Positions 43,055 through 56,400 of a DNA stretch of 64,000 nucleotides are shown here, in pieces. The position numbers and the translations under genes were made by a program. Origin of the DNA: Harmothoe impar (taxonomy: Eukaryota > Annelida > Polychaeta > Phyllodocida > Polynoidae); NCBI GenBank assembly GCA_947462335.1, contig OX381721.1:5208001-5272000 (forward strand), in the 5' to 3' direction. A model generated the notes under the pieces. That model was not told the DNA's origin and did no database searches. It worked only from the letters and a program-made list of their open reading frames with translations. Within the stretch, counting starts at the first letter, position 1. Each line of letters opens with the position of its first letter.

Positions 43055-43920
43055 AGGCTCTGTGGGGACACTAGGCCACAAACGTGACATTAGGCCTCAA
43101 ACGGGACCTTTTTGAGGCCTAATGTCACCCTCGGGACACTAGGCCACAAAAGTGACACTAAAGCACAAATGACATTAGGCCTCAAATGACATTAGGCCTC
43201 AAATGACATTAGGCCTCAAATGACATTAGGCCTCAAATGACCTTAGGCCTCAAACAGATATCATTTGAGGCTATATATACATGTCTGGACATTAGACACT
43301 AAAGCACAAATGACATTGGGCTTTAAATGGCATTAGGCCTCAAACAGATATCATTTGAGGCCTAATGTCATATGTCTGGACATTAGACAACCAACAGGAC
43401 AGTATGCCTCAAATGGCACTAGCTGACTGTAAAGTTGTCGAGGCATAAGGACAAGGAGATATTTTATGGCAGTTTGCTATAATTTCAACCTATATAGCAT
43501 TTGAGACATAACGGCAAGTTGATATTTTCATGGCAGTTTGCTTTGTTGTCAACCTATATAGCGTTTGAGGCATAAAGGCAAGTTGATAGTTTACTGCAGT
43601 TGAGTACATTAGCTGACTATATAGTGTTTGAGGCATAAGGACAAGGAGATATTTTATGAAAGTTTGCTATAATTTCAGGCCTCAAATGGCATTAGGCCTC
43701 ATACAGATATCATTTGAGGCCAAAGTCATATGTCTGGACATTAGACTACAAATCGGACAGTATGCCTCAAATGGCATTAGGCTTCAAACAAATATCGTTT
43801 GAGGCCTAATACATATCTGGACATTAGACACTAAAGCACAAATGACATTAGGCCTCAAATGGCATTAGGCCTCAAACAGATATCATTTGAGGCCTAATGT
43901 CATATGTCCCCAAAGGCTCT
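43055..43920. mobile_element. 852-bp satellite-filled insertion with TGGGGACA ends
   Basis: The element spans 43062-43913 with inverted ends TGGGGACA / TGTCCCCA. It is flanked by AGGCTCT on both sides (43055-43061 and 43914-43920). The paralogous locus at about 60715-60735 is continuous across this point, so it is an empty site. The interior is mostly direct and inverted copies of a 17-bp motif, GACATTAGGCCTCAAAT. The 7-bp duplication (8 bp with one mismatch) and short TIR suggest a hAT-like non-autonomous element (inference). Non-coding. Confidence 0.78.
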
Positions 43921-45238
43921 CCCAAAGTACGTACTGTGCCGCGACTATCTGTGTAACCCTGGCATAGCACGTTACACATTTGTGATAGATACAATACCCC
44001 AACAGGCAAAACAGTACCTGCAGTAGGAATGGGATGAGGTGGATAGGTCTGATGGTGTACTCTGTGGTGCATGCAGGTGGATGGGGTCTCTGAAAGGAGC
44101 ACTATGGCGACCTCTGTGCCTGTGAGTAGTTAGTAGCCACTAGATTCCTTCACTAAGGAAGTGGGTAAAACTCCAATCTAGGCAGACGGAAGAATTGGCC
44201 ACATATTATTTGCTCCAAAGATACATATAGATGTAGAAGCCTGAATAAATAGCTTATGACAAATATGCATATCAATCAGGCTCAATATCATTTTTTAATT
44301 AAGGCAACTGGGAAGGTCTCCAAAAGGCAAATATGATATCATTTTGAATACTTTCTTTGTTTCTACTAAATCCCAACTGATGTCCTTAAAGAATAACGTA
44401 GGTCTTGTAAAAATGGTCCCTCATCTTTTCTTTCTATTTCTATATATTGGGGCTGGGAGTGGTATTGTTGTTAAATAATGAATATTGTATTCATATATGC
44501 CATGCACAGCTTGGCACTTCAGCACTGAGAGCTATCCATACCAAAAGCAGTCAGGTTCTTGGCTTCACTGCTGACCTTTCAATGTTAGATTCTCAATACA
44601 TGATATATATTTGTTAGTATCTCAGTCCATGTGCAGAACATAAAGCATTGTTGACAACATTGCCACATCAGTAGTACAATGATTATATCACCTTATTAAA
44701 CTTTGTGGATAAGCCTCCAGATACTTTTCCCTGACCATCTTTCAAACGAAAAAAGCTATTAGTGTCAAGGTGAATGGTTTGGAAAATCATATTCATGCAA
44801 TTGTCAAGGTCATATAAGCTGGTGCAGTTGTCACTTCTAAATAATATGCAGTTTAGCAAGTTGTTTTATCCAAACTATATGAGAATGGCAACTGGTCATT
44901 TTAGCACCAGGAAATATCTCCAGTGATTGAATATTTACCAGGTGTGCAGCTATAAATTCATTCTGGCCATAGTCTATTAAAGGTTGATCAATTCTAAAGC
45001 TCTTTGCATTTGGCTTCAGCTTTCATCGCAAGTATTGGATGGGTAGCATGTACAGACCTCCTTTGTAAATGAAACGCTTCTCATATTGTTTTTCTTTACT
45101 TGGCTGCTGCCCACAGTTTTTAATCTGCTGTCCCCATTGTGATAGTGACTTGGGGCAGGATTGGAGATGGCTATGGGGTATCAGATTCCTTCTGGACCTG
45201 CTGTATGAGAAAAGCTCTCATTTTTCTGTAAAAAAGAT

Positions 45239-45310
<72 letters not shown>

Positions 45311-46610
45311 AACCCATCAAGCCACACTTATATGCTAAAGGGGACCTACGGGAAGAGGACAATAGGAACAGGAACATGAGATCCCTGCAAAGAGTGCCGA
45401 TAAATATCAAAAGTCTTTAATGAAAAGGACAAAAAAGAAATGTTAAGATACTAATATGTGGGGAGGAATAAAAATATCCACTCAATACAAATAAGCTCCT
45501 TTCACATACTATTTCCTTAGGTAGATAATATAAGCAACACATAAAAAAAAAATTATTGGATATCTGACTCACCCTTAACACAGATCAGTCTGATCTTTGG
45601 ACATAGTTGCTGATATATATATATGACCTAATGCACAGATGGGCTTTCCAAAAGTCCTAACTGGGCACAGTGCACACATGAAGACTGTCAAATCGGTATA
45701 TTTGCGTTTTTGATATATATTCATTTCACAAATGACCTTCGAAAAACAACCAACTTCAAAATTGGTCGAGCATTAGATATAGTGCAGTGTACAAAGGATG
45801 TAATCATACGATTGCAGATGAATATGCTATCTATTACTCTCTTATACCTGGACTTTAAATTTGATCAGTTTTGAACGACATTGACTCAGCTTGTCCATTT
45901 CACAAGCACACCTATTATTACTGCAGACACTATGTATAAATCAACTTCATAGCTGGGAGAATGTGCTTGTTATTGCTCTTTTAATTTCTTTGTCTCTGAG
46001 GTTTTGCAGTGACTCTTTCAAATTCATATCATATTGTGAGTATAATGAAATCAGAATTATTGGAAATAGTTTCCCTGTGCCCTACCCATTATAGAATATG
46101 TCCCTGTAACAACTGTTAATGACTGATAAAGGTTCCTCATCTCATTATTAGACACCAAACTGTGTAGCCAGCAGAGACTAAATACACAGCATTTACGAAC
46201 AGTGACTGTGTAAGAAGGGTTAATGTTAGCCAAAAATACTACCAGAATATTCATGATAAAGAAGCAAACCTGGCATCTTAGTGTAATGGAATAAGTATAG
46301 ACACAGCTTATGTGCAGGCCTGAAGTTCCATTTGTGGCAAAATATTTGAAAGAGAGAAAGGATTATGGTGCCTACTTGTATGTGAACTCTTGTGAGTCTC
46401 AAGACAGAGAATACTCTTGGCATTTAGAGATAATGCATGTACTGCTGTTCTGCCAGGCCCTCTCCATTAACAATGTGTAGAAATAACCACAGTACCTTCC
46501 GCCCATCCTGGCATGTTTCCATGTATTATCCATTAAATGCGTTGAGACCTTTCTGCAACCATTTTGCCTGAAAGTTATCATGTGCAGTCCCCTAAGGAAT
46601 GCAGCCAAAC
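43914..46610 (+). repeat. Segmental duplication paralogous to 60690-62650
   Basis: Shared landmarks in the same order: CTCCCAAAGTAC, GGATGGTGTACTC-like, repeat B (44900-45165), CTTAATGAAAAGGACAA, CAAACTGTGTAGC, TACTTGTATGTGAACTCTTGTG, CCCTCTCCATT. Divergence is high and several indels are present, including the TA microsatellite at 45242. No coding exon is evident in either copy. Confidence 0.7.
45242..45308. repeat. TA dinucleotide microsatellite
   Basis: Pure TA run of about 67 bp. The Ile/Tyr repeat frames across it are artefacts. Confidence 0.98.
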
Positions 46611-46933
46611 TAAAGGCATCAGTGACTTTGAAGGTATTTGTCTCACAAGGATGAATGCTCCTTTCATAATAGGATGTTTAAAATAATTGAAGCTGAACAT
46701 GTGTAACTTGCATATATTATAACATGACATTCCACTAAATAAAGTTACATATTGCCAATTGTATTATAGTTTGGTCAAACAACCGAAAAAAGTAGCAGAA
46801 CTGGAATGTAACATGACAGGCAACTGTTTTCTCAGTACAAAGTCCTTGTTTATGAAAGCCGAGGAGGGCCACAACTATATGAAATGAGACAAATAAAAAG
46901 ATGTGTTTATTAATTTTATAAGCGATTGTTTTT

Positions 46934-47180
46934 GCTGTCAACATGGATTTCTCAGCTGTCAAACTGTCAAGTTGGAAAAAAAAATGCTGTCAACATTGAT
47001 TTTTCAGCTGTCACACTGTCAAGTTGGAAAAATAAGTTGCTGTCAACATTGATTTTTTAGCTGTCACACTGTCAAGTTGGAAAAATAAGTTGCTGTCAAC
47101 ATTGATTTTCACCTGTCACACTGTCAAGTTGAAAAATAATTGCTGTCAATATGGATTTTTCACTTGTCAAACTGTCAACT
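46934..47180 (+). repeat. Tandem repeat, five units of about 50-57 bp
   Basis: Each unit runs GCTGTCAACATTGATTTTTC then AGCTGTCACACTGTCAAGTT and an A-rich spacer. Units differ by small indels. No coding content. Confidence 0.9.
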
Positions 47181-47228
47181 TATGCAAACCTCTTTGTGAC
47201 AGGTATCTTTTAGCGCTCAATACAGAGT

Positions 47229-47324
47229 CCCTACCTCCCTCTCTCCCTCCCTCTCTCCTCCTTCCTTCCCTCCTTCCCTCCCTCCTTCCTTCCTTCCTTC
47301 CTTCCTTCCTTCTGTCCTTCCTTA
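47229..47324. repeat. Pyrimidine-rich CCTT/CCTCCCT microsatellite
   Basis: A C/T-only tract with CTTC and CCCT repeats; the other strand is a purine tract. Adjacent frames rich in Ser/Leu/Pro or Arg/Glu/Gly are artefacts. Confidence 0.95.
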
Positions 47325-47744
47325 GTGCATGTACATGGCCCTCGTCGGCTTCCATACTTGTTGAGCACAATTTCTTTAAGACATTAGTGTTGTTTTGGGA
47401 GAAACACAGAGAAAATCATGAAACAAAATTCAAACTTAGTAAACTTGGTTTGTGCCAAATACATTGGAGCTGCAACCAGAGTGGCTCAATGTAGTAAGAG
47501 TCTTAAAAACTGTAGTAAAAACTGTAACAATAGTTGCCTTTTACTGCCTAGCATGTGGGAGGAATAGACTTTCTAAGTGTCTGCATTGTACCCGAATGCC
47601 TAGTCTACTTTATTTCCCTCTTCTAGAATCAGCTGTCTCATTCACCCTCATGAAGACTGTGGACCTCCTAAGTCTCCATGATGAGACCGCTTCCTAACTG
47701 AACCCATTCAGCAGGAACCATCAGCAACTTCATACAAAGGGTAA

Positions 47745-48000
47745 GGCTGTGTCTCAGGAGATCGGGCCAAGTTGATAATCTATGACCAGGTGCAACCTAT
47801 GACCGGATACAATCTAGGACTGATTGCAATATACAGCTGGATGAATCTATGACCAGGTGTAATCTATGAACGGGTGCAATTTATGACCAGGTGCAACCAA
47901 TGACCAGGTGCAATCTGTGTCAAAGTGCAATCTATGACCAGCAATCTATGGCCATGTGCAATCTTTACCGAGTGCAATCAATGACTTGCTTGAAAGAAAC
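47745..48000. mobile_element. Degenerate foldback element, TATGACCAGGTGCAATC iterons (family FB, copy 3)
   Basis: Begins GGCTGTGTCTCAGGAGATCGG like the copies at 38142 and 50506. It is followed by about ten direct repeats of CAATCTATGACCAGGTG. The inverted right end is not recognisable, so this copy looks truncated with its iterons expanded. Confidence 0.6.
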
Positions 48001-48139
48001 TGCTTTATCTAGTGCAGATGAAAATATAAATGGTGGGAAATATTGATGGGTGTTTTAAGACTATGCTAGATCTGTGCTCATCTGTTTAGGCAAACTGGTT
48101 GTGTTCGCTTTAATACAATATTTGTCGAACCAGTGAGAA

Positions 48140-48310
48140 TCTTCTACAGATTAGGGTGATGGTCTGAAACCTTTTGATGTCTTAGTTACTCTAAATCCCC
48201 AAAACCTTTTACCGCTAGAGGTAAAAGGCTTTTGGGTTAGCTGGTGCTTGGCAGACGCATTAACAGACAACCTGATGGTTCCTGTATTCAGCTGCATGCG
48301 CATGGGTCAT
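48140..48310 (+). repeat. Dispersed repeat D, copy 2
   Basis: TTTTGGGTTAGCTGGTGCTTG and TTAACAGACAACCTGATGG match 37440-37610 and 63270-63470. Contains a short local inverted repeat (CCTTTTACC / GGTAAAAGG). Confidence 0.68.
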
Positions 48311-49814
48311 ATTTTGACAGAAATTTGTAGACGGAACAACATGAATTATTTTCTTTTATTATAAAGCAATACATTTAAGCAAAATACACTTTTGTTTAGA
48401 AAGCAGCCACAAAAAACCTTTTTTCTACCTCTCTGAATCAAGAGAACCTCCCCGTAATGCCAAGGTTAATGAACAGCTGTTTGAACTATCAAATGCCATG
48501 AGGAACTTTTCGACAAAATGATGGAATAATTCCTCCAGGTTTAGTTTTTTCTCTCATTGAAAATGACTTCTGCTGAAAAAGCAATGACTCACCGTAATTG
48601 TTTTGAACATTGCAATGTGTCAGTCATTTTCTAACAAAGCAAGTGATAATTAAAAGCAAGAGTACTATCATGATCATTCATCATTTGAGAATGATTGTCT
48701 CATACATTTTGGAACAATGTCCCAGTGGGCAAACTTCAGTTGATTTAAAGTTGACTAAATGTGTCTAGTAACATGACATCAACGGTCGATACAGAGTTGT
48801 CATTTTGTTGATAATGAAGAGGATTGGTGTTGCCATTCTTAATCAACATATTATCATCAATGATAAACAAACATTTAAAAAAAAGAGATTTATATTGATT
48901 TAACATCAATTGCTCATGCTCAATTTGAGATTCAGCTGATGTTACTGTTCTAATCTCACCCCTTGGGTTACAAGCAGGGTGGCAATAAGGCGGGTGATGC
49001 TGCAGCTGGTGAGGCTTAATGAATGGCTGCTGGCAGCAGAGGCTGGACATTATGAGGCCTCATGCTGTATATCCTCATCACTACAGACAGTACAGGCAGT
49101 AACTGGGCATAAATCGTCATTGTATCAGATTATCACCGCATCATTACCAAGACCAGGTTATCTACCTATGGGTAGAGCTGTTCACTGAAAAAAGCTCAGA
49201 CGTATGTCGTCCTTTTAACGAGATTGAAAAGTTCTGTGTTGCCAATAGTTTATCCCCAAAAGTCCTTTGAACTGGATGAGTTCAAATTTCTCAGTGGCAA
49301 AACAAGTAGATAAAGTTGTGAATTAACCATATAGAGTTTGTTTTACAATTTTGAAGGTAAAGTGTTAAACCTGGCATTTGGTACGTCAGTCATCAACACT
49401 CAATGGTGATAATGGCTGGGACTGCCTGCCAGGTTAAGCATTAGGATGTTACGTGAGAATGTAGCGTATGGCTTATTTCTGAACTATCTTTGCTAGCTCT
49501 GAGATCCTTATACTCAACAGAGCATTATGGGTTTCCATCCAGCCTGCCAAATTTGTTACAGCAATGGTATAGGCTAAATGCAGAGCAACCATAATTTGTT
49601 TTAATGTCTATATTTCTTACATCAGGTGTATACCTTTCAAGAAATATTGATGAAATAATGTGTATTTAAATGAATGACAAAGGAAGAAAGGAAAATGGAA
49701 ATTCTTAAGAATAACATCTTTCTTCAGCTGCAACATCTGCTTAGCCAAGTCTTTTATATAGATCTTCAACATTATGTAATGTCAGATGTCAATTTGTATT
49801 TTGATATATATAGA
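48311..49814. other. Host non-coding DNA
   Basis: No gene or clear repeat boundary recognised. Confidence 0.5.
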
Positions 49815-49965
49815 CAAAGGTGCACGAGTTTTCGTCTGTTTGATGGGTTATTTCACGAGTTGACCTTGGGCAATATTTCACTCGGCCTCCAGCCTCATGA
49901 AATGCGGCCCAAGGGCCAACAAGTGAAATAACCCAGTCAACAGACTTAAATGAGTGTACCTTTGT
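49815..49965. mobile_element. Small MITE-like hairpin element
   Basis: Imperfect inverted ends of about 35 bp: CAAAGGTGCAC ... GGGTTATTTCAC on the left, mirrored by CACAAAGGTACAC ... GGGTTATTTCAC from the right. Total about 150 bp, non-coding. Confidence 0.6.
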
Positions 49966-50505
49966 GTTTGTTTTTCATCTTTTTTGATTCAAATTCAATA
50001 ACTATGGGGGGGGCGGCCTAAATTAGCTGAAATAGCTTTTTTTCTAAGCCATTCAAATGTAAAGAGACCACCATATTGATGATGTCACAGGGTCGTGAAA
50101 TACTGCCATGGGTAATTTCACGGGGGAGTAAATTACGGCGCTCCTTGGTTACATCAATGGCACTGCTGTATTTCATGAAAAATAAATATACATCCTCCAG
50201 GGTGTGACAGAAAGTGCTGTGGTGGGCTGTGTATTTATGCCAATCTCCCTACTCCATCTTTACACAGCCTAGCTCAGGATGCATTTGAATGCCATTTGTA
50301 GAAAACTAAGGATCTACTAATGCATGCATATGTTGTCACTGAATTATGCATCTAAGTAGGACCACAGAGGACAACTAAATTGAAGGGGATTGGCACCTTT
50401 TATTCTGAACCTTTTTGGGGATCGTCTTTTAAGTGAAAATGGGTGTGGCTGCTCAGATTACTGAACATAAGGGGTTATAAGGGGATGTAGATGTAACCAG
50501 TAGAA
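49966..50505. other. Host non-coding DNA
   Basis: No gene recognised. Contains a further GTGAAATA/TATTTCAC-type inverted motif near 50095-50130. Confidence 0.45.
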
Positions 50506-50818
50506 GCTGTGTCTCACCAACTTGGGCCAATATTTTTGCCTCTGACCGGGTGCAATCTCTGACTGGGTGCCATCTCTGACCTGCCTCAATGGCAATGATT
50601 TATTTAGGGCAGAAGAAGATAGAATTTGGCTTAAAAGGTTTATGGATAGTATAACTGTTTAAAGTAATAATTAGTTTTTCATTTCTATCATCATCTACCC
50701 TAAATAAACCGTTTTTACTCAAGCCGGTCAGAAATGGCACCCAGTCAGAGATAGCACCCGCTCAGAGATGGCACCCGGTCAGAGACGAAAGGATTGGCCC
50801 AAGTTCGTGAGACACAGC
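50506..50818. mobile_element. Foldback element, TCTGACCGGGTGCC iterons (family FB, copy 4)
   Basis: Begins GCTGTGTCTCACCAACTTGGG and ends with the inverted CCCAAGTTCGTGAGACACAGC. Three iterons of TCTCTGACCGGGTGC type occur at the left (50535-50585) and four in reverse at the right (50730-50790). AGAA flanks both sides (possible short duplication). Clearly the same family as 38142-38453. Confidence 0.78.
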
Positions 50819-52522
50819 CAGAAGCGGACCTTTTATTGTCAAGTACTCTTTACAGGTTCTCAGACAGAAACTTGACTCCTGACATCAAAAGTGGCCAAGT
50901 GTCTGCTGCAGTCACATTGCTTTTTTCTGAATCTTGAGCAATGTCGCTCGTACTTTAGAAGACATTTTACGGATTATTCAGACAGCTGAAGTAGTGCTTA
51001 AGAATGTTAAATTCCTAAAACATTTAACAAATCTCCTAGTAGAGAAGGCAACATGCACAGTCTGAATGAACCAAAATCGAGAAGTTGCTCGAAGTCAGTT
51101 CTCAGGGGAAAACTTGTTCATGAATAATTCACCAGGGCTGTATTCAAACATCATGACGACCCTATGGGATTGAGACACTCCTGAAGGGTCTGCTTGATGC
51201 AGCAATGCAGCACCGGCAAGTTACTTGACAGAGCAGAATTGGTGCATCATGACGACAAATATCATCTTTAATGACAACCGTCCTTTAAGAGTTAAATGCA
51301 GCCTCAATTACAGCCGACAAAAAGCATTATAATGATGGCTTTGGTTCACAAAGGTCATATCAAAAGTCCCATGGGTCATTTTGGTGATCGAAAAATTTGA
51401 GAAGCAGCTCAGGTAGGGCCAAAATAAGTTTGAATTGGCCATAGCATGCAAAGTTGAGAAGGATGACCTGAAAGATATAATATTATGGAGATACCATGCC
51501 ATGGACATGTGTCTATTTCTTAGCATCTGTTCACAGATATAATAAGTTTGCTATCCACATGAAACAATGAGATGAAATGATATATCTTGTTGGGATGAAA
51601 CATGATAACAAATGTTTCATATGGGAGTAAAGTTCAGTCAGCATTGCCAATTGTACTAGAGCATCATAATAGAGAATAAAATAGGGTGATGGCTTTCACT
51701 ATGCTAAGCTGATATATTCATCTTATCTTTTGGTCATTTTCTGCTAATCAATTCTGTACTATATGACTGATGCAATGAGAAAATTATATGAAGTATATTT
51801 TGGAAAAATCTCCTAGGGTGGACAGATTTTATATCATAAACAACTTACATCACATTGAGAAATTTGATAACAATTAATAAGCCTATGGCTGTATGCTGGC
51901 TGAAACACAGATGTCTTTACATCATTTCTTTCACATTTTTAGGTAGCAACATTTCCAATACTACACTTTAGTAGCTGAACATTACAATATGATCACTTCA
52001 AAATAGTCTGAAAGTCATAGGGTGCCCATGCTATGTAAATGAGTGATTGAGTCTTTACTATTCTGACTTGGGACATGAACCCATGAGTTGGGAATTATAA
52101 GATGGATTATATGAGATGCAGGCATAATTGGATTTCTGCAGTATTCATGTTTTAGAGATTAGTTCTAGAATGGCACTGATACTGCATTCATCATTACTCG
52201 TCTTAAAGGTGATGGCTATAATTGATCGAACATAATATGAATACAGAATGTTATTAAGTTCTGAGGATGTCAATGAGAAAACTGCTAAAGGTCAGGGCTG
52301 ATTGCTTTTCCTAACTAAAAGATGGCCATTGTACTGACAAATGCTGAGAAAGAAACCGAATCTCTCATTTTCATTGATATCTTTATTTCCCCCCTCTGTA
52401 AACATCACACAATTGTCCAAAATCGACGAGCTATTGATCCAATTATGCCCCTGACCTGACAGACAACACATCCAACAAAGCTCTACTCATCTCCTTTCAT
52501 TGACACAGGCACTGGTGATCTA
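50819..52522. other. Host non-coding DNA
   Basis: 50860-51090 belongs to the dispersed repeat also seen at 28270 and 54095. Otherwise no gene recognised. Confidence 0.5.
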
Positions 52523-53077
52523 TAAAGGCTCAGTCTCATGAGTTTGTAACATTTCAAACGTCTTTGACCGGAGCCGTCTTTGACCGGAGCCGTCTTTGAC
52601 CGGAGCCGTCTTTGACCGGGTATGTGATTAAAATGAAGAAAAAAGTAGTGTATAGTAAAGAAATGGGTAAATATTTTGTATAATATGTTATAACACATCA
52701 TTTCGAGGCATTATCTAAAATTGATAAATTTCATATATTTATGTTACTGGCTCAGTCTCATGAGTTTGTAACAGTTGAAACGTCTTTGACCGGCGTCGTC
52801 TTTGACCTGTGACGTCTTTGACCTGCTGAAGAAAAAAAGCCCAAAAGGAACCCTTAATATGTGCATTAAAATATATTTTTTTAATTGGGTAAAACAACCA
52901 TAGACTGTTTATTACATGAAGAAGTTGAAGCTTAAATTTCTTTACTATATACTACTTTTTTCTTCATTTTAATCACATACCCGGTCAAAGACGCCACCGG
53001 TCAAAGACGCCACCGGTCAAAGACGCCACCGGTCAAAGACGTTTGAAATGTTACAAACTCATGAGACTGAGCCTAAA
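52523..53077. mobile_element. Foldback element with GTCTTTGACCGG iterons (family FB, copy 5)
   Basis: The element spans 52527-53073 (547 bp) with ends GGCTCAGTCTCATGAGTTTG and its exact inverted copy, and TAAA on both sides. Four direct iterons GTCTTTGACCGG(AGCC) lie at 52558-52619 and four inverted ones at 52981-53041. The arms stay complementary for well over 100 bp. A third partial copy of the arm sits in the middle (52749-52830), suggesting one element inserted into or recombined with another. Confidence 0.85.
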
Positions 53078-55784
53078 GCATGTGGGGGTCCTGTGCACTA
53101 GGTAGGAGAATGCAATATACTGTGGATGTTTGCATGCACCTATATATAAACAAGGCTACAGTCTATATGGTTTATTGAACTGACCTCAAATACAATAGAA
53201 GGGGCCTAGGAAAGTCTGCAACACTATGTCTGATTGGTTTGCAATGGATAATTTTAACATATATTTTGATGGAAACACGTATAAATCAGCTCTGAAATCT
53301 GAATTACAAATTTTTAATGAATGCCTAGAAATGGAAAAGGATTCTTTAAAAAATATTCAAATGTATTTGATGTCATGACTAAACATAACTGGAATGTAGT
53401 TTTGCCCCTCCCTAAACTTCACTTCATTCATGAACATCATTTAATTTGTACATTTGGTGTGATCTATAGACCATGCCAACCTAGCTATACTAAGTAACTG
53501 ACCCCCTTTTATAGGTATGCAGTTCTCATAGAACAATGGGTCTTATCTATACACACATGATTTTACCTATTTATGACCTTACCACTCCACTAGAGGATAA
53601 ACCTAAAACGAAGAGTGATAGATTTATATCCATGCTACTACCCTGTATATATTCTTTTATCAGCAATGTAACACAAAATTTGAAAAATTGATTGTACTGG
53701 GTATTTATTGTTACATTAGGTCTGTGTCCTATATAATGCAATATATTCGATTGCATTTGAAAGATTTTAGTTTGTAAAACGGCAGTGTATAGATTGAGAT
53801 GTTCTCCTTACAATGGTACCAAACATGATATAATATAGAAAATTGTGTCTATCACAGCAATATAAGCTATTGGGTTGATATCAAAGTGTGGGTTACGGTA
53901 TATCATCATCTAAAGGGTACTGGTTGCTGCATATTGCCTGGTGAAGACCACAATATATGGCATACAACGTTGGGCACTTCATCACTAAAACCAACCAGTG
54001 CCAAAAGCAAGTCAAGTTTGATCCAGCAAGATACAAGTCCTGTCTCGCTCCTATTCTACTTCCAGCAGACATTTCATTGTCAAGTACTCTTCACATTTTC
54101 AACAGAAACTTGACTCCTGGCATCAAAAGTGGCCAAGCCTCTGCTGCAGTCACATCATTTTTCTGAATCCTAACTAATGTCGCCTGTACTTCTGAGGGTA
54201 TTTTACCAGTTATTCAGACTGCTAAAGATGCGCTTCAGAACGATAAAAACCTTTAAAATCTTGAAGTTGAGAAGGCAATATGCACGGTCACTTTGAAACT
54301 AAATATAAAAGTTGCTCGTGGTTAGTTCTTAAAGGAAAGCGGTTAGTTCTTAAAGGAAAACCCAATCTTAGGAAGACATATAACATGCACAGTGAGATAT
54401 AATAGTTCATGGATGATATTACCATAAAATAACCTTTTTATTGTAGTTAACAGAAATCTCCTTTATATGCTGTAGTTTATCATATTGTTACTTAAATGCA
54501 GTTTAACTACATTTAGAAATACTATTAGAATTATGGCTTTCATACACAAAGGTCATATCCAAAGGTTCAGCACGTCTTTGATCAAGATATTCACCCCGCT
54601 GCACTTAAACAAATGAGGCTTTTTGATTTGCCATCAGTTCACCCAGTTCCTTATTCTAGAATCCTTATTCATAAGTGATCAACTTTCTTAGTTAATTTTT
54701 GGCTCCTAATACGACCACTGTAGTCAAGATGGACCGACCCCATTAGATGTTTTCATTACTAGGAATAATAGGTGAATCAGGGTTGCTCATTGTGACCAAC
54801 CTTGGAAGTCAACATTACTTAACAATCTTGCTGTCACCTTAATTGAAAGCATTTAGCATAAGATGGAAAGCCTAAGGCTTAGGTAGCTAGTTCAAAATAG
54901 CGCTGCCGCTGACACTATAGTCCTCCTGTTTCTGTTATCCAATATGCGCCCTTCCTAGAAGCACCCCAACTAGTTAGTCAACATAACTGACCTTATTGGG
55001 CATATTTTGTTTGGAATCCAGGATGTAATTGCATAATCTGTACTAAAAATATTTACCCAAACACATCAGAAGCAAATAAGATACAGCATCTTATTAAGGG
55101 GTCAATAGTAGGACCATTCTCGGGGTTTAAAAATGCCCATGGGCTACTTAGGGAGGTGTAGCAGCTCTGACTATGATTTGGTTGGATGAAAGATTGCTTG
55201 TGGAACAGGAAAAAAAAAAGATGATGAGGCAGGATCTCATAATTATACTAGACCTAGACTCCTCTGAGGTCTTAATTGAGAAGTTACTCGGTCAGATGCA
55301 TTTTATATGTGAATTTCTTTGCAATTAGCATATTTTTGTTTCTTCTGAAAAGGTAGAAACTAATGGCAGGCCAATTGAAGCTTAAAGGTTTATCTTAAGT
55401 TCTATACCACACTCAAATGAAACAGTCACACCTAGAGGAAATGTCTAAATTGACAAATGTATGTGCACAAGCACAAGTATAACATCATTTTAAAAACCTG
55501 CATTAAACCATAAATGCCTGCATCCCATTAGCTCATTAGCTCCTTTTACATTAGTTTAACACATCTTCTGGGAAAAGATATGAATTCTTCACAAGATGTG
55601 CTGACATACTCATACCAGGTAACCTTTCCCTTCACCCCACTTTCTTCTGTTGAGGCAACAACGTGGCAGTAACCTGCCGGAGGCAGTTCTGTAAGTGACA
55701 TAATTAATGTCACTGGTATGGGGATAAGTCCAAAGTAAAATGATGGATGGGGTAGGGAGGTTTCTAAGTGCAGCTCACTAGACA
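53078..55784. other. Host non-coding DNA, part of the duplicated unit
   Basis: 53930-54310 matches 33215-33480, 44430-44560 and 50860-51090 in landmark order. 54590-54660 resembles 28650-28740. No gene recognised. Confidence 0.5.
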
Positions 55785-56400
55785 TGCTCTGATCTGGTTA
55801 ACACATCTAAAATGCTTCTGCGACTTGACCATGCTTTAAAGTTCCCCTTTTGTATATTCATGGCCAAAATTGGTTAGGGACTTAATTTCCAATTAATCAG
55901 TCATCACTGCTACTGAGTGAATAAATCCTACAAAACATCGCGACCCGGCCCTTGCAGTTATATGCGTGATATTTATCATTTATTAACGGAGACCACAGAC
56001 TGGGTCAATCCACTACCGGCCACAAATGACTGCAAAGAAAACTTTCTCCACAGGTGGTAATAAGTGTGCCAATGTAATCCAGCAATCACCTAACACATAA
56101 AGCAACAGGTCTTTGTACTCTCTCTATCAGCATCCCTCGGAGCATTCTCAGTACACAGCTTCTATGTGAGCCATTGTAAGTGTCTTAGAACTACTCCATA
56201 CGTTTACCTCCTATATGCCTCATCTCCCCTGTATGTTGTATTTTGGCACCTCTTCAGTGATGTTACGTTCCCCCAAAAAATGAATACTAAGAGACAATAC
56301 CCTGAAAGGTTCAAAGTAAAAGCTACTAGTCTCTAAAGATACAGTAATTGGCTGTTTTTTCGTTACCGTAATCCAACTTCAAACCTCAGTGGGTCTTCAC
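55785..56400 (+). repeat. Segmental duplication A, diverged copy 3
   Basis: Shares GGGACTTAATTTCCA, TGCAAAGAAAACTTT and GCAACAGGTC landmarks with 31148-32267 and 34223-35249, in the same order and strand but at much lower identity. Confidence 0.6.

Noticed and set aside
43170..43250. CRISPR-like array
   Set aside because: The 17-bp repeats are directly adjacent, with no unique spacers, in animal DNA inside a transposon-like insertion.
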